Program-made: the position numbers and the translations under genes
In this document: piece after piece, positions 10,369 to 21,565 of the stretch
Position numbering within the stretch: the stretch's first letter is position 1
How the letters are laid out: the number at the start of each line of letters is the position of its first letter
The notes under the pieces: generated by a model
Database searches by the model: none
Told to the model about the DNA's origin: nothing
The model's input: only the letters and a program-made list of their open reading frames with translations
Assembly (NCBI GenBank): GCA_963971225.1
Contig: OZ020269.1
Location: 40,631,264 to 40,695,263, forward strand
Direction of reading: 5' to 3'
Length of the DNA: 64,000 nucleotides
Origin: Melieria omissa
Lineage: Eukaryota; Arthropoda; Insecta; Diptera; Ulidiidae

Positions 10369-13300
10369 TCAGTACTGGAAGAGACTATTTCCTCCTATTT
10401 TCTCAAAGAACATTTTAATTCTTGCGAGATCAATTTCAGACAGATGAGTAGTCTGTAATATTTCCTTGCCTAGTGCCTGCTTTCTTGCATGGACTAAGGC
10501 CGGGCATTCAGTTATCAGGTGTATGGAAGTCTCGTCATCCTCCATGCAAAATCTACATATTTCACTGTCTGTTAATTTCAGACGGGTCTTATGTTTGTTT
10601 AGCAGACAGTGTCCGCTGATTACTCCTGTCATGAGTTTTAGTTCCGGTCTGCTCAAGCGTAGGAGAAACTTTGCATTTCTGCTTGAGTATCGCGGGAAAA
10701 AGGCTTTGGTACATTCCATACCAATTGATTTTGACCATCTTGCATTTGCTTTGATCAAGTATTCTTGCTTAATACAACCTTTGTAATGAGATTTGCTGAC
10801 ACCTAAGATCGGTTCGGGTCCAAATGGTCGCTTTCCAGCTCCCTCCCTTGCCAATCTGTCTGCATCCTCATTACCGTCATAGCCGCAATGTGCTGGAATC
10901 CAGTGTATTATTACTCTATTCCCTGTTGACAGTTGTTGGAGAAGATTAGCTGTCTCCCATACCAACTTAGAGGTAAATGTCGACGCGTGCAAGGCTCTTA
11001 TTGCGGCCTGGCTGTCTGACATTATGATAATCCTTTTCCGATGAGGGTGAAGGTTCAGAATTTCTCTGGCACACTGATTGATAGCACAGACTTCCGCTTG
11101 GAAGACGGTTGCCAAACTACCAAGGCTGACTGACATTTGGGTACTGGAACTATATATCCCAGATCCTGTGCCTTCTCCAGTCTTGGATCCATCAGTGTAC
11201 CAGATAATGTCATCACAGGTAAGACTGATTTTTGAATTGTCCCAGTCTATTCTGTTAGGAATATGTGTCTTATATTTCCTGTCAAAGATGTGTCGCGGAG
11301 GCATTGAGTCAAGAGGCAACCAAAAGCTTCCGTCTCGCCTCCGTTCTTTAACAATGGAGCGGTGACCGCTTGCATGTAGATCCTGTGGTATGAATCCACT
11401 ATGCATCAGTCTATGTATACTAATGACCGCATTCATTTGTACTGTTAGGTCCAACGGCAAAACTCCCAATAGTACATTGAGGGCAGCTGTTGGCGTCGTG
11501 CGAAGGCAGCCAGTGATGCAGGAGTTAATTACTCTTTGCAACCGTTCCAGTCTGTTCGCAGTCGTTTTCTCTGTGGTTTTTTTCCACCATACTATCGCCC
11601 CATAGGTGATAATGGGGAGGATGACTAGGGTGTAGATTTTTTGAAGCCATATCGGTTTCGTTCCCCAGTTTTTGCCACAGATTCGTTTACAAGTCCAGAG
11701 AGCGTTGCCCGCCTTCTGAATAGTACGATTCATGTGAGGTTTCCAGTTCAATTTACTGTCTAGAGTTACCCCAAGGTATTTGGCTTCTTTTACGAAGCCT
11801 ACATCTTTGCCAAAAACCTTTATCGGTCTCAGGTCATATTTCCTTTTGAGTGTGAACGGTACGAAGATTGTCTTATCAGGGTTTACCGATAGATTCTGCT
11901 GGGCGCACCAGTTCTCTACAATTTTTATTGCACCCTGTAGTAGATCAGAGACGGTCTGCCCGTCTTTGCCTCTAACCGCAATAACCAGGTCATCAGCATA
12001 GGCAATAACGTCATAGCCTCGATCCGAGAGGATGCGGATTAATCCGTTAATGACCATGGACCAGAGTAGAGGAGATAGTACGCCCCCCTGGGGACAGCCC
12101 CGGACCGTTCTGGCTAGGATCTTGATGCCATTTAAGTCGGACTGTATTAGTCTGCTTTTGAGCATCGTGGAGATCCACCTTATAAGTGCAGTCGGCACTT
12201 GAAATACCTCTAAAGCAGATCCTATAGCTTCATAGGTGGTGTTGTTGAAAGCCCCCTCTATGTCTAGGAAACCTACTAAACAGATTTCTTTCTCGTCAAG
12301 GGATTTTTCGATTTTGCTGACCAGGGCAGATAGGGCTGTTTCCGTAGACCTGCCTTTTCGGTAAGCATGTTGGTGTGCACTTAGAGGATTTCGGATAAGG
12401 ACTTCGTCTCTGAGGTATCTCTCTATTACCTTCTCCATACCCTTAAGTACACATGACATCAAGCTTATAGGCCTGAAGGACTTTGGATCCTTTTTGTTTG
12501 ACTTTCCGGCTTTAGGAAGGTAGACAACATTCACTGTTCTCCACACCTCCGGAACGTAGCCAAGCGCCAAACTGCATGTGTATATTTTCGAAAGAATGGG
12601 CAATAGACTGTCTGGTCCTCTTTGTAACAGCGCCGGGAAGATTTTATCCTTTCCCGCCGCCTTGTACGGGGAGAACGTTCCTATCGCCCATTCTACAATC
12701 GAACGTTTGCAGATGAGATTGGCCAATCTCCAATCATCCCTACTGGGGCAGTGTGACTGCCAGCCGCTATAGTTATTATGGTCGGGGTCGTCTATTATTT
12801 CTGATCCCGGAAAATGGACTTTAGTGAGCAGGGCTAATGTATCCTGCGCACTATTTGTGAGTTCACCCTGTTCGTTAGACAAGGATCCAATCGGACATGG
12901 TTTATCGGTTGACAGAATCTTTTGGAGCCTACAGCCTGAGTTCGCGTCGTTCACGTCCTCGCAGAAGCGTCTAAAAGATTCCCTCCTGGCTTTCTTAATC
13001 TCTTTATTGTATTTGGTGAGAGCATCGGAGTAGGTTTGCCAATCGTTATTCCGCTTGGCCCTATTGAATAGTTTCCGTACTCCCTTCCTTAGCAAGCTAA
13101 GATGACTGCTCCACCAAGGTGTCTGTCTTTTAAAAGTTTTAGTTTTTAAGGGACAGTTTTCTTCATAGGCGTTCACTACGACTTCCTGGAGTTTCCTGGA
13201 TGCCCTTTCCAGCCTATCTATTGTGTCAACTCTGTTTTCAAGTTGTGTAGTGATGTCGTGCCTTAACTGGTGACAATAGCTGTCCCAGTCGGTCTGCCTT

Positions 13301-14058
13301 TTTGGCCTAAAGGACACGGCAGTCAGTGACTTGTCACCTAACCTAAACCTTATATGTCTATGGTCAGAACATGAGGGCTCTTCGGATACTCGCCAGTTGC
13401 TGACAAGTGATTTCGATAGAGAAGTAGTTAGGGTAAGGTCTAGCACCTCTTCCCTAGTTCTAGTTATGAACGTCGGACTACCTCCGACATTGCATATACT
13501 TAAGTCTAGTGAGAGTATATAATCGAATAATGACTCACCTCTAGCGTTGGTGTCCGTGCTTCCCCAGATAGTGTGATGGGCGTTCGCGTCACACCCTAGG
13601 ACCAGCTCCAGACGATTGTCCCTAGCATAAGCAACAAGCTGTTCTGCTATCGTCGTGGGACATTCGGGTACATCTCCAGGGAAGTATGCTGACGCTATGA
13701 TCAATTCCCTGGAGTTGCAATTGATCTTGGCCGCGCACAGATCTGGCGTAACAAAATCTGTCAACGGGAAGAAAGAAATGCCATTAAACACAATACACGT
13801 TCTAGGCCTATCAGTAGATTGACACCACAGTACATTACCTGACTGTGAGAGGCCCAGGATCTCATTGTTGGTGCTGGTCCACGGTTCCTGCACCAAAGCT
13901 ATGCTAGGACCGTAGGTGTTGATGGTCCTAGCCAAGACAGCTGACGCTGCCTGTGCCCTATGGAGATTGATCTGGACAATCTCCATATTATTCATGGGGG
14001 CCTTTGGTATGAGTACCTGCTCGCTTGCCCCCTCTACCCCTTGTCTGCACCCGTTCAT
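10369..14058 (-). CDS. LINE ORF2: endonuclease, reverse transcriptase, RNase H
   Basis: An uninterrupted 1229-codon frame. The AP endonuclease domain (about residues 25-245) shows QINLHRAQAA, ALVQEPWT, GCDANAHHTIWGS and SCSDHRHIRF. The reverse transcriptase (about 470-750) shows FRPISLMSCVLKGMEK, RKGRSTETAL, GFLDIEGAFN, GCPQGGVLSPLLW and the catalytic AYADDLVIA. An RNase H domain follows (about 955-1090): WYTDGSKT, FQAEVCAI, MSDSQAAI, HCGYDGNEDADRLA. Near the C-terminus CRFCMEDDETSIHLITECP gives a CCHC cluster. All catalytic motifs I can check are present, so the protein could be active. It overlaps the end of ORF1 by about 70 nt, as is common in LINEs. The first ATG of the frame is taken as the start; MNNMEIVQINLH at residue 22 is an alternative. 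The element lacks its 5' end and promoter, so it is unlikely to be expressed from its own start. Confidence 0.88.
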   Translation of the reverse strand: MNGCRQGVEGASEQVLIPKAPMNNMEIVQINLHRAQAASAVLARTINTYGPSIALVQEPWTSTNNEILGLSQSGNVLWCQSTDRPRTCIVFNGISFFPLTDFVTPDLCAAKINCNSRELIIASAYFPGDVPECPTTIAEQLVAYARDNRLELVLGCDANAHHTIWGSTDTNARGESLFDYILSLDLSICNVGGSPTFITRTREEVLDLTLTTSLSKSLVSNWRVSEEPSCSDHRHIRFRLGDKSLTAVSFRPKRQTDWDSYCHQLRHDITTQLENRVDTIDRLERASRKLQEVVVNAYEENCPLKTKTFKRQTPWWSSHLSLLRKGVRKLFNRAKRNNDWQTYSDALTKYNKEIKKARRESFRRFCEDVNDANSGCRLQKILSTDKPCPIGSLSNEQGELTNSAQDTLALLTKVHFPGSEIIDDPDHNNYSGWQSHCPSRDDWRLANLICKRSIVEWAIGTFSPYKAAGKDKIFPALLQRGPDSLLPILSKIYTCSLALGYVPEVWRTVNVVYLPKAGKSNKKDPKSFRPISLMSCVLKGMEKVIERYLRDEVLIRNPLSAHQHAYRKGRSTETALSALVSKIEKSLDEKEICLVGFLDIEGAFNNTTYEAIGSALEVFQVPTALIRWISTMLKSRLIQSDLNGIKILARTVRGCPQGGVLSPLLWSMVINGLIRILSDRGYDVIAYADDLVIAVRGKDGQTVSDLLQGAIKIVENWCAQQNLSVNPDKTIFVPFTLKRKYDLRPIKVFGKDVGFVKEAKYLGVTLDSKLNWKPHMNRTIQKAGNALWTCKRICGKNWGTKPIWLQKIYTLVILPIITYGAIVWWKKTTEKTTANRLERLQRVINSCITGCLRTTPTAALNVLLGVLPLDLTVQMNAVISIHRLMHSGFIPQDLHASGHRSIVKERRRDGSFWLPLDSMPPRHIFDRKYKTHIPNRIDWDNSKISLTCDDIIWYTDGSKTGEGTGSGIYSSSTQMSVSLGSLATVFQAEVCAINQCAREILNLHPHRKRIIIMSDSQAAIRALHASTFTSKLVWETANLLQQLSTGNRVIIHWIPAHCGYDGNEDADRLAREGAGKRPFGPEPILGVSKSHYKGCIKQEYLIKANARWSKSIGMECTKAFFPRYSSRNAKFLLRLSRPELKLMTGVISGHCLLNKHKTRLKLTDSEICRFCMEDDETSIHLITECPALVHARKQALGKEILQTTHLSEIDLARIKMFFEKIGGNSLFQY

Positions 14059-14434
14059 TGCTGCTCGGGGTTTTTGCAGACTTATCCAAAAGGCTTAGTT
14101 GCCTGGACGGATTATCCTTTCCAGACAATTGAGTCTTCCGGACGGGTTTAGTTGAGGCATTCTTTACAGGTCTCATTGTTGTCGGTGTTGGCGTTTTGTC
14201 GCCAGTTCGAGTTTCAGTCCTTTTCGCGGTCCGGTCTGTCCGTACCACTAGGGCTGCTTGTCGGCTTGTGGACGGTCTTTCGTCATCCACTCTAGTCTGG
14301 GGAGTCCTGTTTGTCGTCGTCCCACCATCACTGGTCACTGATGGTTTTGTCCCTTGCTCACGCCGCACCCGGAACTGAATCCTTCCCAGCTCAAAGAAAG
14401 GGAGGTCGTTCAGCTCAGCGAGCAAGCGGGCCGA
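13988..14434 (-). pseudogene. LINE ORF1, C-terminal part
   Basis: The frame runs from the truncated 5' end of the LINE to a stop at 13988. It is rich in Thr, Pro, Arg, Lys and Ser, with a GRGGKRAGTHTKGPHE tail, and resembles the low-complexity basic end of a LINE Gag-like ORF1. No zinc knuckles are seen; they would lie in the missing part. The apparent ATG uses the first bases of the target duplication and is not the original start. Confidence 0.6.
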
Positions 14435-14981
14435 CATTGGACCTTACTTTTTCGAAAATGAGGTTGGATCAACAATTACGGTGAATGGATTGCGCTATCG
14501 AGAGATGATTAATGATTTTTTGTGGTCGGAGTTGGATGGTATTGATCTGGACAACGTTTACTTTCAACAAGACGGCGCTACGTGCCACACAAGCAACGAA
14601 ACCATTGCTCTTTGCTCTGGAAGAGGTGATCACAATTGGCCACCGAGATCTTGTGAGTTAACACCTTGCGACTTCTTCCTTTGGGGCCACGTGAAAGATA
14701 AGGTGTACGCCAACAGCCCAGCGTCGATTCAAGACCTCAAAGATAGAATTCGTGAGGCTATCGAGGACATAGCGCAGCCACTTTGCGATTTGGTTATGGA
14801 AAATTTCATGAAAAGGATATGGTCCTGTAAGCGTGGTCGTGGTGGCCATTTGGCTGATGTTGTTTTTCATTATTAACGGCATACCTTCCTCTTTATTATG
14901 AAATAAACATCCGATCATTTATCTCAAAAAATGAAATTTTTCTTTGAATACCAAAATAACACCTCTTGTTGGAAAACCCTT

Positions 14982-15469
14982 TATTTGTCTATTTTCATTC
15001 GCATTTAAATACTCAAAACGCATACACCAACTGAGTTTTTTCATATCTTTTTACGTACACCAATTTGCACGGACCCATATGAATTTGAATGGAATCTTTT
15101 TATTTTTACTATTTCTATGAATTGCGGAATTCTAAGCATATTATGTCTCGTCGTCAGTCTTATGTTGACCGTGTTTGTTGGTGTACTTTTGGCGACGATT
15201 TCATTATGTGGCCTCATTATTAAAATCATATTGGATGATCGGAATGCTTTAATTGACTATGTTTAACTCTTGCACACAAAAATCATTAGGTTGCTTGGTT
15301 GGTCCAAGTGGTGATGCCCTAACGTCTAATTAGCGCGTCAGCGCCCCACTACCACCATTCCCGGTAGGTCCTACAAGGTATTCTGGTGTGCTGTCTTCTA
15401 AAATCTTTATATAAATATCCAGTACGAGAAATTAATGAAAGAGAGTAGCGAGTTCACAGTGTATTATGC
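14982..15469. other. Intergenic spacer
   Basis: About 490 bp of AT-rich DNA after the DD41D element, with a GC-richer patch near 15300-15380. I see no gene or repeat end that I can support. Confidence 0.4.
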
Positions 15470-16620
15470 TATGTCCTCGAACTTCTGAAATGTAGGTTTT
15501 CCAACATCTTTCTTCTTTTTGACAGGGCCGGACAGGCGCACAGGGAATGGTGGACGGTTTCCTACTCGTTATAATTTTCACAGCTCCAGTATCTGGTATT
15601 GAATGGAATCCCCATTTTAGCCGCATGCTCTCCAATTGGCCATTGGCCCGTGATGACTGCCGTTAGTCTTGTCACATCCCGAAGGCCCTTGTTGAAAAGC
15701 TTCGCGGTCTTATTCTTATCGTATTGTTACGAAAATCCAAGTTCGTTTTCGAACGAAGTTTCTTGCATATTCCAGTTTCTATCTCGATCGTTCTGGCACA
15801 ACCTATTGTCGCCGCGAACCATCCCTGCCATATCGACATTATAGCATGCCTATGGTTTTGCAGGATTCCATCACCTGCCATCTAATGCTAGCTTTGGCGA
15901 GGAAGTCCTTGGAGACCTCCCTCTTGATAGAGCCCAGTGGGGCGAGAACCGTCAACGCCTCATTCTTATCAAGAGCGTAGCCTCTTCGAGATAGTTTATC
16001 GGCTGGTTCATTTTCGTCAACGTTATTGTGCCCTGGCACCAAAATCAGAGTAATTTTGAACCGATTGGATAGCTCTGTGAAGACCTTCCTGCATTCCCGC
16101 ACTAGTTTTGACGTTAGAATCGACGAGTCCAGTGCCTTAATAGATAGTCTGTCGGAATGTATGGCAATGTGGCTTTTGTCTGCCAAAGCCATCCTGCACG
16201 CTTCCCTAATAGCGAGCACTTCCGCCTGAAAAACGCTTGCTGTATTTGGGAGCCGGAGATACACACTTAGATGTTCCAAGGAGACTCCCGCCCCAACTCC
16301 GCATTCCATCTTGGAGCAATTAGTGTAGATTATGGTACCCTGGTTATTTAGGATGTTTCCTCTTTTCCATTCCGGAAGGGAGGGGGTACGGATATCGTAA
16401 TTTGTCTCAAAGCCCATGGTGGGAAGTGCGTAATCCGTAGTTGTGGTCAGGCATCTTTGCCCTTGTGATAGTAAACTGCCGTGGCCGTACGGCCTGGCTT
16501 TCTAGCAACCTGTTTCTTTCATCCCAAGAGCACTAACAGTTGCGGCTTTTATCATTTGCAGATTAATTCGGAGCAGGTGCGTCAGCACGCTTAGCGCATC
16601 TGTAGGGACGAGTTAAACAG
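15470..16620 (-). pseudogene. LINE ORF2 3' remnant with RNase H
   Basis: On the minus strand, from about 16610 down, the frames read PTDALSVLTHLLRINLQM, then the RNase H region IYTNCSKMECGVGAG, FQAEVLAIREAC, SDRLSIKALDSS, VPGHNNVDENEPADKLSRRG. A frame change near 15840 leads into RLTAVITGQWPIGEHAAKMG and a decayed Cys/His end with ETVHHSLCACPAL. It is a different family from the LINE at 10291-14434, since the motifs differ throughout. The catalytic TDGS motif has become TNCS. No tail or TSD recognised. Confidence 0.75.
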
Positions 16621-16833
16621 TAGTATTTTGCCAACAACGTAGCTGACCATTTCAAATGTCACATTGTCCCCACTTCAGGCATTATATACATTGTTAAGAA
16701 TCGCTAGCTCGTACAGTATATCGAGCAGGACACCAAATCAACAGCAAATCTTATCATTAGACCACAACTAAAAGCGCCTTTGAGTGATTCATATTGTAAA
16801 ATCTTTGTCAGAATTTTAACAGAATATTTTAAG

Positions 16834-17104
16834 CAGCCGCCGTAGCTCAGCTGGCTAGTGCGTTGGACCGCGGGTCAAGTGCGATGCTCGAACCCAGGTT
16901 CAAGACTCCGTTTCGCTAACACCGAAAAAGGAACAACAACAATTGCCTAGGAAAAAGGTCCCAACTCGCCGTTCGGAATCGGCATAAAACTGTAGGTCCC
17001 TTCAAACCTCGTAAAAATTCACACGCACAACACGGATAGTTGCAGTTGCCTTAGTCGCGGTATCGGGCTGTCGTGCCAGTCGATTATTATTATTATTAAT
17101 TATT
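16834..17104 (+). repeat. tRNA-derived SINE, copy 1
   Basis: The head GCCGCCGTAGCTCAGCTGG carries a pol III A box (16843-16854) and GGTTCAAGACTCC (16897-16909) matches a B box. The body includes CATAAAACTGTAGGTCCCTT and CGGGCTGTCGTGCCA, and the tail is (ATT)n. The same blocks occur in copy 2 at 31913-32264. The tail abuts the broken 3' end of a mariner transposase. No TSD is visible, so a deletion probably took place at this insertion. Confidence 0.8.
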
Positions 17105-18036
17105 ATCCTTGAAAAACTGGTCCAAGTGCCTTCCGCAGTCCTCTTTTGAGACCAATTTTTTCCAGCAAGAGCGTGTTGAAGAGATCTGAACAAATGGTAA
17201 TCTGAGGGTGCAATGTCAGGACTATACGGTGGATGCATTAAAACTTCCCAGCCTAAGTTCTTTAGTTTTTGGCGGGTCAACAAATAAGTGTGTGGTCTAG
17301 GGTTGTCGTGATGAAACACAACACCTTTCCTGTTGATCAATTCCGGTCTCTTTTTTCAATTTCTTGCTTCAACCGCATTAATTGCTGGCAGTAGAGGTTG
17401 GAATCAATCGTTTGACCAGGCGGTAGTAGCTCGTAATGGATTATACCCTTGTAGTCCGACCAAACGCACAGCATCACCTTCCTTGTCGTCAATCCTGGTT
17501 TTGACACCGTTTTTGGAGCTTCATCCTTTTTGCACCAATACCGTTTTCGAACAACATTATCGTATGTGATCCACTTTTCATCACCCGTTGCCACACGTTC
17601 AAAAAGGCTCGATTTCGTTCCGTTTCAAGAGTGAATCGCAAAGGGAAACTCGGTCCTTTACATTTTTTCACTTAATTCATGAGGCACCCAAACATCGAGT
17701 TTCTTTTTGAAACCAACTTTATGCAAGTGGTTCAAAACGGTTTTGTGGTCGATCTTCAGTTCCTTAGCGATGTCATGACTGCTTACATGACGGTCCTCTT
17801 GAACCTTAGCTATAATTTCACAGACTCTTTGGGTGATGGGTCGACCAGAGCGAGGAGCATCTTTTACCTCCAAATTTCCAGATCGAAAGCGAGTAAACCA
17901 TTTCCTGGCAGTTGATTGAGATAGAGTATCTTCATCATAAACAGCACAAATCTTTTCACGCGCCTGTGTCGCGTTCTTTCATTTGTCGTAGTAAAATTGC
18001 ATAATGTAACGTATTTTTTCCGAAATTTCACTCATC
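17105..18036 (-). pseudogene. mariner transposase, decayed
   Basis: The N-terminal helix-turn-helix region continues with QSTARKWFTRFRSGN, EVKDAPRSGRP and HDIAKELKIDHKTVLNHLHK. The catalytic part has ATGDEKWITYDN (first Asp; the family usually has TGDE), VMLCVWSDYKG, the second Asp in VVFHHDNPRPHTY and the third in YSPDIAPSDYHLFRSLQ. The spacing of the last two fits DD34D. There is a stop at the 18th codon region (DK-stop-KN) and a stop plus frame change around 17660-17490. The C-terminus is truncated after LDQFF-like sequence by the SINE. Confidence 0.8.
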
Positions 18037-18204
18037 TTTGCTTTAGAATAACTTTTAACTCGACGCACAAATCTCAATAAAATTACGCAATTATTCGGTT
18101 GATTTTGTCAAGCAAAAAAAAAGTTATTGGATGTAGCTAACCGTTGCAAAGTTTTTACAAGCCAAGTGAACGGAAAAACGCTCAATACTTTTTCCCCAAC
18201 CCAG
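17105..18204 (-). mobile_element. mariner element, 3' end lost
   Basis: The 5' end reads CTGGGTTGGGGAAAAAGTAT on the minus strand, next to TA at 18205-18206. A mariner-type transposase follows from the ATG near 18034 (MSEISEKIRYIMQFYYDK). It stops at the SINE and the other terminal repeat is missing. Confidence 0.8.
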
Positions 18205-18206
18205 TA

Positions 18207-20307
18207 TATGGCAGGACCATAGATTTATTAAGTTACCTATGACATTCCAAATTTCAACGCACCTATATATAAAGATTTTTAGAATAACCATTATTCCTTT
18301 TCCTATATAAATTTTAGTTTTTAGCCGTCATATTAGTTTTATATTACATCCTATATTATATAGACGCACATAACTTGTACGACAGCCTGATTACGAGACT
18401 AAAGCTAGCCTCTCGCAACTGATCACGGGCAACTTAACTCAAAAGTTTAGCTTAGCCACGGATCATTTCCTTTTATATTTAAAGTGTGCATATTTATTTA
18501 TTTTATAAAACTTACTTCAACTAAAGTTTCTAATGCAAGTTTAAAAAGCTTTTTGAATCCATTGCAGCGGTACGAATAATAAACCATCGCAGCAGCTTTC
18601 ACATTCAATACCACATGTACGAGTATGCATATGTTTTAAAATTGTTCTTGCAGTTAATATATGTACATACAGAGCATTAAATTTTTTACATACATCCATG
18701 CACATTTTATATAGAATACTTACTCGTTATACTTACTACATAGTAAGTAAGGAATTTCCAAAAGCACAAATTTTAACAAAATAGTTTTGTTTTTTTCTTG
18801 TTTTGTATGAAAAAAGCACTCCTGAATACTCAAGACTTATATAAGTTGAAGCACATAATGCACACACATTCAGCTTTTCTTGGTAGTTAAATTAAACTGC
18901 GTGGTTACAAATCCGGTTCGGACAATCTGCAATACACTGTAATTTTCTCTTTAAGTATGAATGCCTTGTGAATTCCAGCATATTTTTGAATTTGTGGTTG
19001 TTACTTGAATAGCGCCAAAATGTGTTTGACCCTTGTTTAGTACCAATTTGCAATTGAACTGCTTTTAATAGACGCAATTGTTTTTAATAAGCCTCAAACC
19101 AGTGTTGGTGGAAATGAAGCTGTGAAATGGCGAGACAATAAAAAATTGTCGAGATGAATTATTTTGGGTGTAGTACAATTCTCTCATACTAACACTATAT
19201 AAGTCGCCTGCGTACGATAGCCATATAATGTAAATCCAGCAGTTAGCCCGATTTGTCGTGTCTGCGGCTCTTCATTAAAGCAGTGAGTGAAAGGTTTATT
19301 TACTAAATGTATACAATATTAATCAGATGTACGATAAATTTGCGCATTCAAAAGAAAAGTGCTATATTAAATTACACTACAAGTTTAATTGTTGATTTCG
19401 ATAACGAGAAGGGTGAATAGTGTCTATGGTAATCAGTAATAGTGATAAAAACTCCAAAAAAGAACACAAAACGCGAAGGCAATTAAACCTATTTAAATGA
19501 TGATTTATTTCGTGCATGTACATGGGGATAACACAGAAAATTATGTTGAGACTGGTCTAGAGTCGTTGAACTTATTAACACTAGAAAAACCGCAATGGTC
19601 ATTTTGAGGGTTTTTCATTTGTAAATATCTGTATTTCCCTTAATATCTCTATAAACTGACGCTTAGGGGACTTTTATTTTTATCGTGAAAAATTGTATAT
19701 ATTTTTAAAAATTTATTTTGTGAAAAGTTAGTCAAATCCGATGTGTACTTTTCGCTGTATCAACAGATATGATATGTAGTCTTTGTAGGTTTGGAAAACT
19801 TGTGGTCTTTCTAGAGTTAACGGAAAGATCAATTACAACAGGGTTTTTGTTTCAATCCGCATATATGTTACAAGTCTGCACAATTATAGCGTATTAAGCC
19901 TTCTCCAGATTTTGTTTTAAGTATTGGATTAAGATTTCAAATATCAAATAGGCACTGTAAAGAAAAAATACTTCTTCGAGAGAAATGAAATGGAGAAAAA
20001 TATATGCATATTTAAATTTTTGAAAATTAGAAGATTAGAAGATTTGTTTGAATAAATACAAAAACTTTATTAATATTTTTTTTCGAACAAAGTATCGAGC
20101 AAAGTATCAATATAAAAACTATGGTCTGTTTGTGTACGGAGAGTTTGTACAAATTTGTAAAAATTTGCTTGGTTGCACAAGCTTGTACAAATTATAAAAA
20201 AGTTCAATTTTTTGCTTTGACAATGTCATTTCGTTATGCAAGAACTGTAAATATTTCACTTGAGAAATTAGTCATAACTGCCTGCAGGCAAGAAAAACAT
20301 TCTCTGG
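18207..20307. other. AT-rich intergenic DNA
   Basis: About 2.1 kb with no convincing ORF, RNA gene or terminal repeat. It has long A/T runs and short near-identical phrases only. This is the longest stretch in the window without a recognisable mobile element. Confidence 0.5.
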
Positions 20308-21565
20308 CCATAACAACCTATTATTGGGTTACGGCCTGCCGCAAAACTTCTCTCTAGGCGCCACTGCTTTGCGCACGCGTTCTGTTGGTCACACCAAGAG
20401 ATGATAGGGCCTCCTGAACTTGGTCCTTCCACCGGAGACATGGCCTCCCTCTTCACCGTTTGTCTCAAACTACCCCATTGAACACATTTTTCGCCGGATG
20501 AAGCGTTCAAACGGCAAACATTGATAAGGCAGCGTAACCGCTGAATGTTTATTGGCTGTGTTACGTCCATGTCTTTATACAGCTCGTTGTTGGTTCGTAT
20601 ACGATAGTGGTCGCCAATACGAGCAGGGCTGAAGATTTTGCGAAGTACCTTCCTCTCGAATACCGTAAGGGCTGCTGTGTCGTTACGCGATAGTGTTCAT
20701 GCTTCTGACAATAAAGGAGCACGACAGAATAAGCATCCTATAAAGTGCAAGTTTTGTCGGTCCTGTGCTGTTTATGGCGGTGCCAAGGTAGACGAATTCC
20801 TTGACAACTTTAAAAGTATACTTGTCAGCAGAGGCGCACGCAGGATTTTATTTCGGGGAGGGTTTTGTGTACATTTTTTTGGAACTTTGAAATAGAATAA
20901 AGTTTAGATTTAGACAATTTGTAGATGTAGACAATTCTTGTCTTTCATTTGAGACCCATATCTTCATCATTGGACAACCGCAAATATTTAAAAAAATTTT
21001 TGAAATGTACGTTCCTAAAATTTAAAGTCCTTTAAAAATGACTTTGGGTCAGAAAATGAAAAACTGACTATGCTGGGTTACTATAAATGATCTCTAGTTT
21101 CACGCCTATATCAACATTTGGATGGGTCTGGACAAAAATTTTTTTTTCACACGGTGTAATAAATGTAAAGTTACTGTTTTCAATGAAAACTCACTTTCGA
21201 TTCTACTGATATTAGGCTTAATATGTGCACAAATAATATATCTTTCATTTTAGATTTTCAAACCAAAGGAGATAATTTATTTTGTCTAAAAAAACATTAG
21301 AAAATTTATGATTTTTTAAAATGGTCGAAAAATTCACTTTTTACAAATTTCACCGTCAGTAATTTCTTCAAATCTCATCTGATTTGGACAATCAGTATAT
21401 CTCTGGAAAGGCTAAGGTATTATCTTCTGATCGACGGACAACTTGTGTTAGTCGGATGATTCGTTAACGAGACATATGCTCATTAAGATGGGTCGCACTC
21501 CATACAAAATAAAAATCACGTTTCAGTCACCACCTAAAAATAAAATTCAGAGTGTTTAATGACTA

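Larger units (their letters stand above)
10291..14434 (-). mobile_element. 5'-truncated LINE with RNase H (LOA/I-like group)
   Basis: A non-LTR element in minus orientation is bounded by a perfect 12-bp TSD, CATTGGACCTTA (10279-10290 and 14435-14446). Its 3' end (plus position 10291) is a short AATCTTAATCT-type tail rather than poly(A). The 5' end is cut inside ORF1. ORF2 is complete. The combination AP endonuclease + RT + RNase H + a C-terminal Cys/His cluster fits the LOA/I-type groups; I cannot fix the clade by eye. Confidence 0.88.
9667..14875 (+). pseudogene. DD41D transposase, decayed and interrupted
   Basis: The N-terminal DNA-binding part starts MERYTLRQRIEIIKIHYKNG. The catalytic part has TDEVHFHLGGYVNKQN (first Asp), FQQDGATCHTS (second Asp) and LTPCDFFLWG (third Asp). 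In the related DD41D (rosa) family 41 residues separate the last two Asp; here I count 32, because a loop between them is shortened. The protein ends with a GGHLADVVFH-like motif. There is an early stop at 9802-9804 and a frame change before 9911. The LINE insertion falls between the first and second Asp, after VWCGLWSGGVIGP. The gene is dead. Confidence 0.8.
9555..14981 (+). mobile_element. rosa-like DD41D Tc1/mariner element, split by a LINE
   Basis: The inverted ends are GGGTTTTCCAACAAGAGGTG at 9555 and CACCTCTTGTTGGAAAACCC ending at 14979, next to TA dinucleotides (9553-9554; 14982-14983). Without the LINE the element is about 1.27 kb, normal for this superfamily. The transposase reads from ATG 9667 to the TAA near 14875, with a stop at 9802-9804 and frame changes. 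The LINE at 10291-14434 sits exactly in the coding region, with the target duplicated on both sides. Confidence 0.85.

Noticed and set aside
16834..16920. A functional tRNA gene
   Set aside because: A- and B-box-like motifs are present, but no cloverleaf closes, and the following body and (ATT)n tail are shared with the copy at 31913. It is a SINE head.
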